Part shown: in pieces, positions 16,457-23,314 of the stretch
Layout: each line of letters opens with the position of its first letter
How positions within the stretch are numbered: the first letter of the stretch is position 1
Assembly: GCA_963747405.1 (NCBI GenBank)
Contig: CAVVFG010000025.1
Location: 1-64,000 of the forward strand
From: Fodinibacter sp963747405
Lineage (GTDB): Bacteria; Actinomycetota; Actinomycetes; Actinomycetales; Dermatophilaceae
DNA length: 64,000 nt
Reading direction: 5' to 3'
Position numbers and translations under genes: made by a program
The notes under the pieces: model-generated
Database searches by the model: none
The model's input: only the letters and a program-made list of their open reading frames with translations
Told to the model about the DNA's origin: nothing

Positions 16457-16752
16457 CCTCACGACCGGCGGCATCCGGCGCCTTCGACAGCGCTGAACCA
16501 CTCAGGTGATGCACGGAGCGCGACAAGGCGCATCCGTTGCATCACCACGAGCCGAGCCGGCCACGCCAAGGATGGCTGGTGGCTCATCCGAGGCCCTGCG
16601 ACCGACCATTGGTTATCCGTCGCGAAACGTCCGACATTCGGCATGTCCGGTAAACCGCCGCGAGCGCTGAGGATTTGGACAAGATGGTGAGACGACCTGC
16701 GTCTCAGCATCTTGTCCCTCTGCAGGTCAGCGGCTTGCCCCCGCGACAGATC
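16457..16752. other. Non-coding right-end region of the transposon
   Basis: About 300 bp with no credible gene. It contains two junction motifs (16468 and 16638), a strong hairpin (16677-16717) and the inner TGTCG box of the right end (16744-16748). The 18-bp AACGTCCGACATT-type sequence at 16626-16643 recurs with one mismatch at 10825-10842. Confidence 0.6.
16677..16717. repeat. Subterminal hairpin near the right transposon end
   Basis: 18-bp arms GGACAAGATGGTGAGACG and CGTCTCAGCATCTTGTCC pair with one mismatch around a 5-bp loop, 50-91 bp from the right terminus. No T-tract follows. The arms contain TCTTGTC in both orientations, a piece of the left-end repeat (TTTCTTGTCG), so a role in transposase binding is possible. 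A bidirectional terminator is the alternative. Confidence 0.6.
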
Positions 16753-16767
16753 GCGCCGGAACCTACA
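16753..16767 (-). repeat. Right terminal inverted repeat of the Tn7-like element
   Basis: GCGCCGGAACCTACA is the exact reverse complement of bases 1-15. The next 6 bases (GTCGTT) separate it from the start of the second left end at 16774. Confidence 0.85.
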
Positions 16768-16773
16768 GTCGTT

Positions 16774-17154
16774 TGTGGGATCCGGATTGACTTGTCGTCG
16801 TCCGGCTTTCTTGTCGCGGCGTGTCGCTGTCCGGGCTTCTTGTCGCACGAGCGGACTCTTGAGGAGTGGGCCGGTCGCCGCGAGGCGAGGTGGAGTTGCG
16901 CTACACGTCCGGCCAGGGCGAGGACGTCGTGACGACGTTGGCGGCCGCCCGGTCCGATCTGGTGGCGGCGGGACTGCCGGTCCGCAGGTTTGGCTCGTAT
17001 GCGGGGATGCGGCATTACCCGGGCTGGTGGTGGTCGGCGACTACCGGTGACCTGGTCGACTACGAGAGCTTGTTGGAGCGGGACCGGTTGATGCTGGCCG
17101 ACTTCGACCAGGGCGTGGTCGCGATCGCGAGCCAACCGTTCGGGATCACTGGCC
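16774..17154 (+). mobile_element. Truncated left end of a second, related Tn7-like element
   Basis: The terminus TGTGGGATCCGG matches bases 1-12 at 10 of 12. TGTCG lies 19 bases in, exactly as at 20-24. Two TGTCG-N9-(T/C)TTCTTGTCG repeats follow (from 16793 and 16822, 29 bp apart against 30 in the intact element), and then a tnsA start. Homology ends near 17154, where host sequence begins. The divergence shows a different lineage, not a recent duplication. Confidence 0.8.
16866..17154 (+). pseudogene. 5' fragment of a second tnsA
   Basis: From GTG 16866 (GAGGAG just upstream), about 96 codons align with TnsA of the intact element: ELRYTSGQGEDVVTTL, GLPVRRFGSYAGMRHYPGWW, YESLLERDRLMLADFD and IASQPFGITG. 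The Glu-bearing segment is present, but the catalytic Asp and Lys segments are missing, so no active nuclease could form. The frame stays open by chance through the next two genes. Confidence 0.85.
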
Positions 17155-17289
17155 GTGTACAGGAGGGGCGTAGCCAGACTGTCGGTGCCGTGATCCAAGG
17201 TGGTCGTCCGAACATTGGCGCAAACGGACAGAGCCCGTCGTGCCTCCACGCCTACCGTCGTCCTCGACACCCCCAGCGGAGGAGACACC

Positions 17290-17664
17290 ATGACGACCCC
17301 GTCCGACCACCGTTCCCTGTGGGACAGCTACGGCAAGATCTGGTTGATCGCCGACGACGCCGAGCTGGCCGCAGCGGCCGAGGCGGCGCTCGCGGCGGAC
17401 TGCACCTACACCGACCCCAACGTGCTTGCCTCCGGGCACGCCAAGATCCTCGACTACGTCCGAACCTTCCAGCAGGGCATGCCCGGCGGGCACTTCGTGA
17501 CCACGTCCTACGTGGAGCACCACGGGCGAGCCCTGGCCGACTGGAACATGGTCGCCGGCGACGGCACCGTCGTCGGCACGGGCCACTCGTTCGCCACCTT
17601 CGCGGAGGACTGGAAGGTGTCGTCCCTGACCGGCTTCTTCGACGACCCCGCGGCCGCGGCGTGA
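17290..17664 (+). CDS. NTF2/SnoaL-like small protein
   Basis: A 124-residue protein with a GGAGGAG ribosome site and ATG at 17290. The fold pattern is NTF2-like: an N-terminal helix, ALAADCTYTDPNVLASGHAKI, then beta strands (HFVTTSYVEHHGRALADWNMV and GTGHSFATF). Such proteins are small binding domains or isomerases. Its stop overlaps the start of an AraC-type regulator, so the two are probably one operon, the regulator sensing what this protein binds. The exact role is unknown. Confidence 0.8.
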   Translation: MTTPSDHRSLWDSYGKIWLIADDAELAAAAEAALAADCTYTDPNVLASGHAKILDYVRTFQQGMPGGHFVTTSYVEHHGRALADWNMVAGDGTVVGTGHSFATFAEDWKVSSLTGFFDDPAAAA

Positions 17665-18536
17665 CGACTGGGATCCTGGACCAGCTACGAGACGGCGTCG
17701 ACTTCATCGAGTCGCACCTGCACGAACCGCTCGACCTCCGGTCCGTCTCCCGGGCGGCGACGATGAGCCCGAGATCCTTTCAGCGCACCTTCAAGGCCGT
17801 GACGGGTGACACAGTGAAGGCGTACATCCGAGCCCGACGTCTCAGCCACGCCCTGGACCTGCTGGAGTCGACCGGCCCCTCGATCCTCGACGTCGCCGTC
17901 GCCGCGGGCTACGAGACCCAGGAGAGCTTCGCGAAGGTCTTCAGGGCCAGCATGGGCATGACCCCCTCGCAGTACCGGAAGGGCCAGAGGGCACGGCAGC
18001 GGCTGCGGAAGGTCCGCATCGACGAGGCCTACCTCAACCACCTCGGCCACGGGATGCTCTCGCCGGAGCCCGTTATCCAGGAGCAGGACGCCCTGACCCT
18101 GCTGGGCGTACGCACCCGGTACGACGGCGAGGAACGGCAGCTGAACACGCTCGGGCAGAGCCTCGACGAGCTGTGGTCGCACCTGCTGTCGGTCGTGGAC
18201 TCGATCCCCGACCGCGTCGAGGCGCCCTTCTACGGTGTCGTCCAGGACGGCGTCGAGGACGACACCGGGCTGGACTACCTCGCCGCCGTCGTCAGCACCG
18301 CCACCGACACACCGCCGGGCCTGGTCTCGGCCACGGTCCCCGCCGGACGGTGGGCCGTGTTCGCCCACCACGGCAACCCCGCCGAGATCGACCACACCGT
18401 CAACTACGTCTACGGGTCCTGGCTCGTGCGCTCGGACAAGCAGCACAGCGGCGGCCCGGACATCGAGATCTACGGTGACCGCTGGGTGTACGGGTCACCG
18501 GAGTCCGTCATGCACTACGCAATACCGCTCGCCTGA
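17661..18536 (+). CDS. AraC-family regulator with GyrI-like effector domain
   Basis: A 291-residue protein. Residues 5-110 are an AraC DNA-binding domain with two helix-turn-helix units (LDLRSVSRAATMSPRSFQR and ILDVAVAAGYETQESFAKVF). Residues 140-290 are a GyrI/Rob-type small-molecule-binding domain ending SVMHYAIPLA. GTG 17661 overlaps the preceding stop. Rob/SoxS-like members activate stress or drug-response genes. Cotranscription with the NTF2-like gene suggests a shared ligand. Confidence 0.88.
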   Translation: MTTGILDQLRDGVDFIESHLHEPLDLRSVSRAATMSPRSFQRTFKAVTGDTVKAYIRARRLSHALDLLESTGPSILDVAVAAGYETQESFAKVFRASMGMTPSQYRKGQRARQRLRKVRIDEAYLNHLGHGMLSPEPVIQEQDALTLLGVRTRYDGEERQLNTLGQSLDELWSHLLSVVDSIPDRVEAPFYGVVQDGVEDDTGLDYLAAVVSTATDTPPGLVSATVPAGRWAVFAHHGNPAEIDHTVNYVYGSWLVRSDKQHSGGPDIEIYGDRWVYGSPESVMHYAIPLA

Positions 18537-18686
18537 CGCGGCGGCGCGTGCGTGCTGACGCAGACCTCCGGGACCACGCCCGCCGTTCCACTCGGCCCCT
18601 CGGACGACCTGCTACGCCCGGACAAGTCTTGGCCCGACTCAACGCCCGCCGGGACCCCGCGTCCCCCCACCAGCCAGGAGCGATCG

Positions 18687-19697
18687 ATGACCCTGCCACC
18701 CGTCCTGCCCGCGCATCCGCTCAAGTCGATCGGTCTCCTGGCCGAGCTGAACGTCGCCCTGCCTCTGCTGCTCACCCCGGAGAACGGTCGGATCCGCGCC
18801 GCGCAGGCGGCGGCCACGCCGTTCGCGGGACCCGAACGGCCGACCGTCGTGGCGCCGGTGTATCGGGAGGTCGCCGGCCGCACGGTGCGGATGGCCGAGG
18901 CCGGACACTCCGACAAGCCAACAGTGCTGTTCCTGAGTCCGCTGCCCTTCACCATCCTTACGTTCGAGCTCGTCTGGCGTCTGCTCGTGGACGAGGTTCA
19001 CCTGGTGGCCATCGACGTCCCGGGGCTTGGCAAGAGCCCTGGTGGGCCGGAGGTCATGCACTTCGACATGGCCGCCCGGTACCTCCTGGACCTGATGGCC
19101 GAGCTGGACCTGCGCGACGTGCACCTGGTGGGTCACGACCTCCCGTCCGCGATCGTGCTGGCCGCCGCAGCCACCGACACCTCCCGGATCGCGAGCCTGA
19201 CCGTCGGGGACGGGCCCGGCGTCGACGTCGACGTCGTCACCACGACGCTCAACGGGACCGCGGTGAGCCGACTGTTCGACTGGGGTGCGCCGTACCGGGC
19301 CATCACCGGCCGACTGGGGGCACCGACGTTCCTGCGGCTGCTGCAGCGGCTGGCACATGTCCGGTACCAGACCAGCGACTACGAGGTCGCCGACCAGCTG
19401 GAGGCCTACGGCGCAGGGCGGCTCGTGACCACGATGACGTGGTTCGCCGACTACAAGCGCGGCATCCGCAGCCACGTCGACCCCTTCCTTGACGACCTCG
19501 ACGTGCCCGTGCTCGTGCTGTGGGGCGCGGAGGACGTCGTGGTACTTGAAGCGATGGGCCGGGAGCTGGCCCGACGGCTACCGCGGTCAGCGTTCACCAG
19601 CATCCCCGGCGCGGGGCACGCCCCCTGGGCCGACCAGCCCGAGGCCTACGCCGAGGCGGTCCGGGCCTGGGTCCTGGGCGGGCACTCTCGGCAGTAG
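18687..19697 (+). CDS. Alpha/beta hydrolase with GHD nucleophile elbow
   Basis: A 336-residue protein with an AGGAG site upstream of ATG 18687. The elbow reads VGHDLPSA, with Asp in the nucleophile place, as in epoxide hydrolases and haloalkane dehalogenases rather than Ser esterases. The acid is in LWGAEDVVV and the His in GAGHAPWADQPE. The first 60 residues are an extra N-terminal segment. The substrate is not predictable. Confidence 0.75.
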   Translation: MTLPPVLPAHPLKSIGLLAELNVALPLLLTPENGRIRAAQAAATPFAGPERPTVVAPVYREVAGRTVRMAEAGHSDKPTVLFLSPLPFTILTFELVWRLLVDEVHLVAIDVPGLGKSPGGPEVMHFDMAARYLLDLMAELDLRDVHLVGHDLPSAIVLAAAATDTSRIASLTVGDGPGVDVDVVTTTLNGTAVSRLFDWGAPYRAITGRLGAPTFLRLLQRLAHVRYQTSDYEVADQLEAYGAGRLVTTMTWFADYKRGIRSHVDPFLDDLDVPVLVLWGAEDVVVLEAMGRELARRLPRSAFTSIPGAGHAPWADQPEAYAEAVRAWVLGGHSRQ

Positions 19698-20063
19698 CAC
19701 CGTGACATCCGACGACACCTGCCAGGCCATGTACGTTGCGCCCAGGCTGTCCCGCCTGCTCCTGGCGACGGCGCTGCAGCCTCTCGTGCTGGTCCAGGCG
19801 CCGATGGTGCTGATCTCCGCTGATCTCCCACCTCGGCGTCATCAGCGTCCTGCTGCGTCGTGACGCATGAGCCGGCTCCACGCAGAGATCCCGCCACTGC
19901 GATGACAGGAACGGCCCATGAGCACGGATACCCCGAAGGCAGCACCGCGCTGCTGTTCGTCGACCCTTCGACCCGGCGGGTCACCACGGTCCAGGTCGGC
20001 CTGACCGGCTCCCACGGATCGTTGCCTCACCGGGGTGTCGGAGGGTCGTGGCACGGTCTTCGG
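19698..20063. other. Intergenic region with possible gene remnants
   Basis: About 365 bp. The frame of the next gene stays open back to 19860 and contains a protein-like stretch (EGSTALLFVDPSTRRVTTVQ), but there is no matching start or family. No hairpin or repeat was noted. Confidence 0.4.
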
Positions 20064-20702
20064 ATGGACACCGTGAACACCTCGAACGAGATCGACGCCT
20101 CGAACCGGCTCAGCGCCGACGCCATCCTCGACGCCCGGCTCGACGACTGGCGCAAGCTCTCGCAGCGCCTCCACGCGCGGTTCCGGACACCCGACGCCGC
20201 GGTCGGCGCCGCGTTCGTCGTGGATGCCGTCGCCGCGGCCGAGGCAGCCGGGCTCGGCGCGGGCGGTATCTGGGCCAGGGCCGACGACGTCACCCTCGCC
20301 CGGCTGCTCAGCTCGGTGGCCACCCGGCACGACGTCAAGCCGGCACCGGCCGAGGTGCTGCAGGTCGAGCTGGGCCTCGACACCGCCGACGACACCCGGG
20401 TCGGCCCGTTCTGGGCGGCCCTGCTCGTCGGTGACGCCGGGGCAGTGGTGCACGACACCGTCTTCGACCCCACCGGGCAGGGCCCGTCGATCTGGTTCCA
20501 GCCGACCGAGCCGCGCGACCTGCCCCGCCAGCGCTGGCACCTCGACGTCTGGGCGGCCCCGGAGGTCGCCGAGGCCCGCATCGCCGCTGCCGTCGCGGCG
20601 GGCGGCACGGTCCTCGACGACGCCGAGGCCCCCTCGTTCACCGTGCTCGCCGACCCCGACGGCAACAAGGTGTGCGTGTGCACCTTCCTCGACCGCGCTT
20701 GA
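20064..20702 (+). CDS. Pterin-dehydratase-like/VOC two-domain protein
   Basis: A 212-residue protein. The N-terminal 90 residues resemble 4a-hydroxytetrahydrobiopterin dehydratase (DWRKLSQRLHARFRTPD, then RADDVTLARLLSSVATRHDV). The remainder is a glyoxalase/VOC domain (EVLQVELGLDTADDTRVGPFW to FTVLADPDGNKVCVCTFLDR). This fusion is common in actinobacteria; its substrate is unknown. ATG 20064 is chosen over the longer frame to 19860. A hairpin terminator follows directly. Confidence 0.8.
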   Translation: MDTVNTSNEIDASNRLSADAILDARLDDWRKLSQRLHARFRTPDAAVGAAFVVDAVAAAEAAGLGAGGIWARADDVTLARLLSSVATRHDVKPAPAEVLQVELGLDTADDTRVGPFWAALLVGDAGAVVHDTVFDPTGQGPSIWFQPTEPRDLPRQRWHLDVWAAPEVAEARIAAAVAAGGTVLDDAEAPSFTVLADPDGNKVCVCTFLDRA

Positions 20703-20706
20703 CCGG

Positions 20707-20738
20707 GCACGCCGGGCGGCGCGTTCCGCCCGGCGTGC
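20707..20738 (+). terminator. Hairpin terminator after the VOC gene
   Basis: Perfect 13-bp arms GCACGCCGGGCGG and CCGCCCGGCGTGC around a 6-bp loop begin 5 bp after the stop codon. No T-run follows, as is usual in high-GC actinobacteria. Confidence 0.7.
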
Positions 20739-20826
20739 TATCGACGCGCGCATGCAGTGCCCCCGGGCCGGCCCCGACGGGCCGGCCCCGACGGGCCCGC
20801 CCGAGGTCACCCCGACGTCGGGACCC

Positions 20827-22047
20827 TCACCGGGTCACGATGGTGGGCAGCGGCGCGAACCCGTTGAAGCCCACCGTCGAGTAGCAGCTCGAGTAGGCAC
20901 CGGCCGCGTGGATGCGCAGCTCGTCCCCCTCGGCCAGCGCCAACGGTAGCCAGACCGGCGTGGTCTCGTAGAGCACGTCGGCGCTGTCGCAGGTCGGCCC
21001 CGCCAGCACACACGGGCCCGTCGGTCCGGGCACCCCTGGTGTCTCCAGCCGGTAGCGGATCGCCTCGTCGAGGGTCTCGACCAGCCCCGTGAAGACGCCG
21101 GCGTCGACGAACACCCAGCGGGCACCACCCCGGTCGACCACGCCCACGACCCTGGTGACCACCGTGCCGGCATCCCCCACGATGCCGCGACCGGGCTCGA
21201 CGAGGGTGCGCGGGCACTCCGCGCCGAAGGCCGCCGTGAGCTGCGCCTCGATGGCACGGCCGTAGTCGGCGACCGGCGGTGGCTCGGCGTCGAGCCGGGC
21301 GGGGAAGCCGCCACCCAGGTCGAGCAGCCACGGGTGGAACCCGGCGGCGCTCACCCCGGTGAACACCCGGGCGGCCGACCGGATCGGCGCGGCCCAGGCC
21401 AGGGGGTCGCGCTGCTGGGAGCCCACGTGGAAGGAGACCCCAGCCGGGTCGAGCCCGAGGCGACCCGCGCTCACGAGCAGGTCGATTGCCTCGTCGACGG
21501 TGCAGCCGTACTTGCGCGACAGCGGCCAGTCCGAGCCCGAGCCAGACGTGACGATGCGCACCAGCACCGACGACCCCGGCGCGGCATCCGCGAGCTTGGC
21601 GACCTCGCCGGTGGAGTCGAGCACGAAGAGCCGCACCCCGAGGTCGAAGGCCTGGGCGAGGTGGTCGCGACGGGCGACCGGGTTGGAGTGCACGAAGTGG
21701 GATGCCGGGGCACCGGCGGCGAGCGCGGCCCGCACCTCCGTCGGGCTGGCGACGTCGAACCGGCATCCGGCCTGGGCGAGCGCCCGCAGCAGCACCGGGT
21801 GGGGGTTGGCCTTGACCGCGTAGTGGATCGCGGTGCCGGGCAGCGCGGAGGCGAGCGCGAGGTAACGGGCGACGGCGGTGCCGACGCTCAGCTCGAGGCG
21901 GGGAGTGGGCAGCACCGCGCCGGCGGCCACGCGCTGACCCGACGCAGCGGGCCCGCGACGGGTCGCCGCCGGGCCTGCGCCCAGGGGGCCCAGCGCGTCG
22001 TGCGCCTGCGTGGGTGCGGGCGAGGGGCTGCTGACGGTCAACGACAT
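20827..22047 (-). CDS. PLP-dependent ornithine/DAP-type decarboxylase
   Basis: A 406-residue fold type III PLP enzyme. The PLP lysine is in HYAVKANPHP, the phosphate-binding glycines in LDLGGGFPARLD and PGRGIVGDAG, and the active-site Cys in AGPTCDSADVLYE. The C-terminal SSCYSTVGFNGFAPLP matches ornithine decarboxylase-like enzymes. It would decarboxylate ornithine, lysine or a related basic amino acid to a polyamine; the exact substrate is open. About 50 N-terminal residues are low-complexity. Confidence 0.85.
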   Translation of the reverse strand: MSLTVSSPSPAPTQAHDALGPLGAGPAATRRGPAASGQRVAAGAVLPTPRLELSVGTAVARYLALASALPGTAIHYAVKANPHPVLLRALAQAGCRFDVASPTEVRAALAAGAPASHFVHSNPVARRDHLAQAFDLGVRLFVLDSTGEVAKLADAAPGSSVLVRIVTSGSGSDWPLSRKYGCTVDEAIDLLVSAGRLGLDPAGVSFHVGSQQRDPLAWAAPIRSAARVFTGVSAAGFHPWLLDLGGGFPARLDAEPPPVADYGRAIEAQLTAAFGAECPRTLVEPGRGIVGDAGTVVTRVVGVVDRGGARWVFVDAGVFTGLVETLDEAIRYRLETPGVPGPTGPCVLAGPTCDSADVLYETTPVWLPLALAEGDELRIHAAGAYSSCYSTVGFNGFAPLPTIVTR

Positions 22048-22115
22048 GGGTCCTCCTGCGAGCGGGGTGCTGCCCGGTAGGAGCCGGGCAGCCCGCCGCA
22101 GATACCTCGGCCGGC

Positions 22116-23198
22116 TCAGCCCGACCCGGTGGAACCCGTGGAACCGGTGGTGCCGGTGGAACCGGTGGTGCCGGTGGTGCCGGTGGAACCGGTGGAACCG
22201 GTGGTGCCGACGGTCACCTCCTCCCCGTAGGTCGTCATGACCACGATCTCGAACCCGTCGGGCACCTCGCCGTGGAGGGCGTCGAGCAGGGCCTGCGTCG
22301 GCGGCAGCTCGCCCGGGGGTGCCTGCACGTCGATGACGAACGACCGCGCGGTGAAGGTGACGCCGGTGACCTGGGCCGCCGGCACGGGGGCCAGCCAGTC
22401 CTCGGCCACGCTCTGGATGTTGCCGGTCCAGACGTGCAGCAGGACCACGAATGCTGTGTTGATCGCGAGCGGTACGAGCACCGCCACGAGGAGCGCGACG
22501 AGCTTGAGATAGGAACTGCGCCCGGCACCCACCCCTCGGGCGACCTGGTCCGCTTCGGCGGAGTAGCCCAGCGCCGCGAAGAGAACGGTGCCGGCGATCA
22601 CCATGGAGACCAGGTTCGACAGGAACAGCAGCAGGGCACCCATCGCCAGCCCGACCGACCCCACACCGAGGCAGATGCCGACCACCGCGAGCGGCGGCAC
22701 GAGGGAGATGGCGATGGCCACCCCGGGCAGCACGGCGGCGACGTCGCGGCGCGACAGCCCGACCGCGCCGGCGAGACCGGTGGCGATGGCGGCGATGAGG
22801 TCGACCAGCGTGGGCGAGGTGCGGCCGCTGATCTGCGAGTTGGTCTGCAGGTTGATGTCGGGCACGACGAGGGCGGCGAGGATGCCGATGACCACCACCA
22901 GGACGGCGCCGAAGAACACGAACCGGCCGGCCCGGATGCGCTCACGCTTCACGATGCCGAGCGCGATCCCCATGATCGGCGTCGACAGGGGTGCGATGAT
23001 CATCGCCCCGATCACGGTGGCCGTGGAGTCGGACAGCACGCCGGCGGTGGCGATGATGCCCGAGAGCACCAGCATCGTCCAGAACGCCGACTGCTTGGCA
23101 CGGGTGTCACCAGACCGCAGGTCGAGGTCGTCGGACAGCTCTTCGATGGTGCGCCGCTGGTTCTCGGGCAGGACGCGGTCACGCAGACCGATGTTCAT
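22116..23198 (-). CDS. DUF389/TIGR00341-family membrane protein with repeat tail
   Basis: A 360-residue protein with about eight hydrophobic helices in the DUF389 pattern (VIGAMIIAPLSTPIMGIALG, then SLVPPLAVVGICLGVGSV). The function of the family is unknown. The last 32 residues are almost only Gly, Thr and Ser (TTGSTGSTGTTG...), encoded by a 9-bp tandem repeat, and follow a soluble C-terminal domain. The tail is absent from typical members and probably varies in length by slippage. Confidence 0.85.
   Translation of the reverse strand: MNIGLRDRVLPENQRRTIEELSDDLDLRSGDTRAKQSAFWTMLVLSGIIATAGVLSDSTATVIGAMIIAPLSTPIMGIALGIVKRERIRAGRFVFFGAVLVVVIGILAALVVPDINLQTNSQISGRTSPTLVDLIAAIATGLAGAVGLSRRDVAAVLPGVAIAISLVPPLAVVGICLGVGSVGLAMGALLLFLSNLVSMVIAGTVLFAALGYSAEADQVARGVGAGRSSYLKLVALLVAVLVPLAINTAFVVLLHVWTGNIQSVAEDWLAPVPAAQVTGVTFTARSFVIDVQAPPGELPPTQALLDALHGEVPDGFEIVVMTTYGEEVTVGTTGSTGSTGTTGTTGSTGTTGSTGSTGSG
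22127..22209. repeat. 9-bp tandem repeat encoding a Gly-Thr-Ser tail
   Basis: About nine units of GGTGGAACC or GGTGGTGCC run through the 3' end of the DUF389 gene. The units keep frame, so unit gain or loss changes only tail length. Confidence 0.85.
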
Positions 23199-23314
23199 GG
23201 CGCCGAGTATGCCTCCCGGCGCCCCGCGCGGTCCCCGTCCACCGGGGGCGCGCCGGGCGAGGTGGCGGGCGCTAGGGGCGGCTCGCGAGTACCGTCGACG
23301 GCAAGGAGGTCGTC

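Larger units (their letters stand above)
6248..16643 (+). repeat. Recurrent GCGGCA-type junction motif in the cargo array
   Basis: A degenerate motif, consensus about GCGGCANNNGNGG, recurs in the intergenic spaces, always on the + strand. Core starts: 6248, 6661, 7115, 7763, 8344, 9039, 9644, 10245, 10837 (TTGGCA), 11646, 12040 (ACGGCA), 12440, 12647, 13739, 13839, 15718, 16468 and 16638 (TCGGCA). Best copies: CCGCGGCAGATGAG (13737) and CCGCGGCAGAAGAGG (9038). Copies keep one orientation next to genes on either strand. They lie tens of bases from the next start codon (for example 47 nt before 6300, 42 nt before 6708). A hexamer this GC-rich also arises by chance, so individual weak copies may not be real. 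Confidence 0.6.
1..16767 (+). mobile_element. Tn7-like transposon with tnsABC-tniQ and a cassette-like cargo
   Basis: Bases 1-15 and 16753-16767 form a perfect 15-bp inverted repeat beginning TGT and ending ACA, as in the Tn7/Tn5053 superfamily. A TGTCG box lies exactly 20 nt in from both ends (20-24 and 16744-16748). The left end leads straight into tnsA, tnsB, tnsC and tniQ; the rest (about 5.7-16.6 kb) is cargo of small unrelated genes. The flanking target duplication cannot be checked because base 1 is also the edge of the window. If the outer end is base 1, the preceding five bases should match 16768-16772 (GTCGT). The transposase genes look intact, so the element may be active. Boundaries are inferred from repeats, not from an empty site. 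Confidence 0.85.

Noticed and set aside
6248..16643. Classical integron with attC sites
   Set aside because: No integron integrase gene is present and the junction motif does not show the usual paired R and L boxes of attC. The cassette idea is kept only as a structural analogy.
16866..18536. One long open frame joining the tnsA fragment with the AraC regulator
   Set aside because: The part between 17155 and 17660 is an Arg-rich shadow of the NTF2-like gene in another frame; the openness is chance in GC-rich DNA. The AraC gene has its own GTG at 17661.
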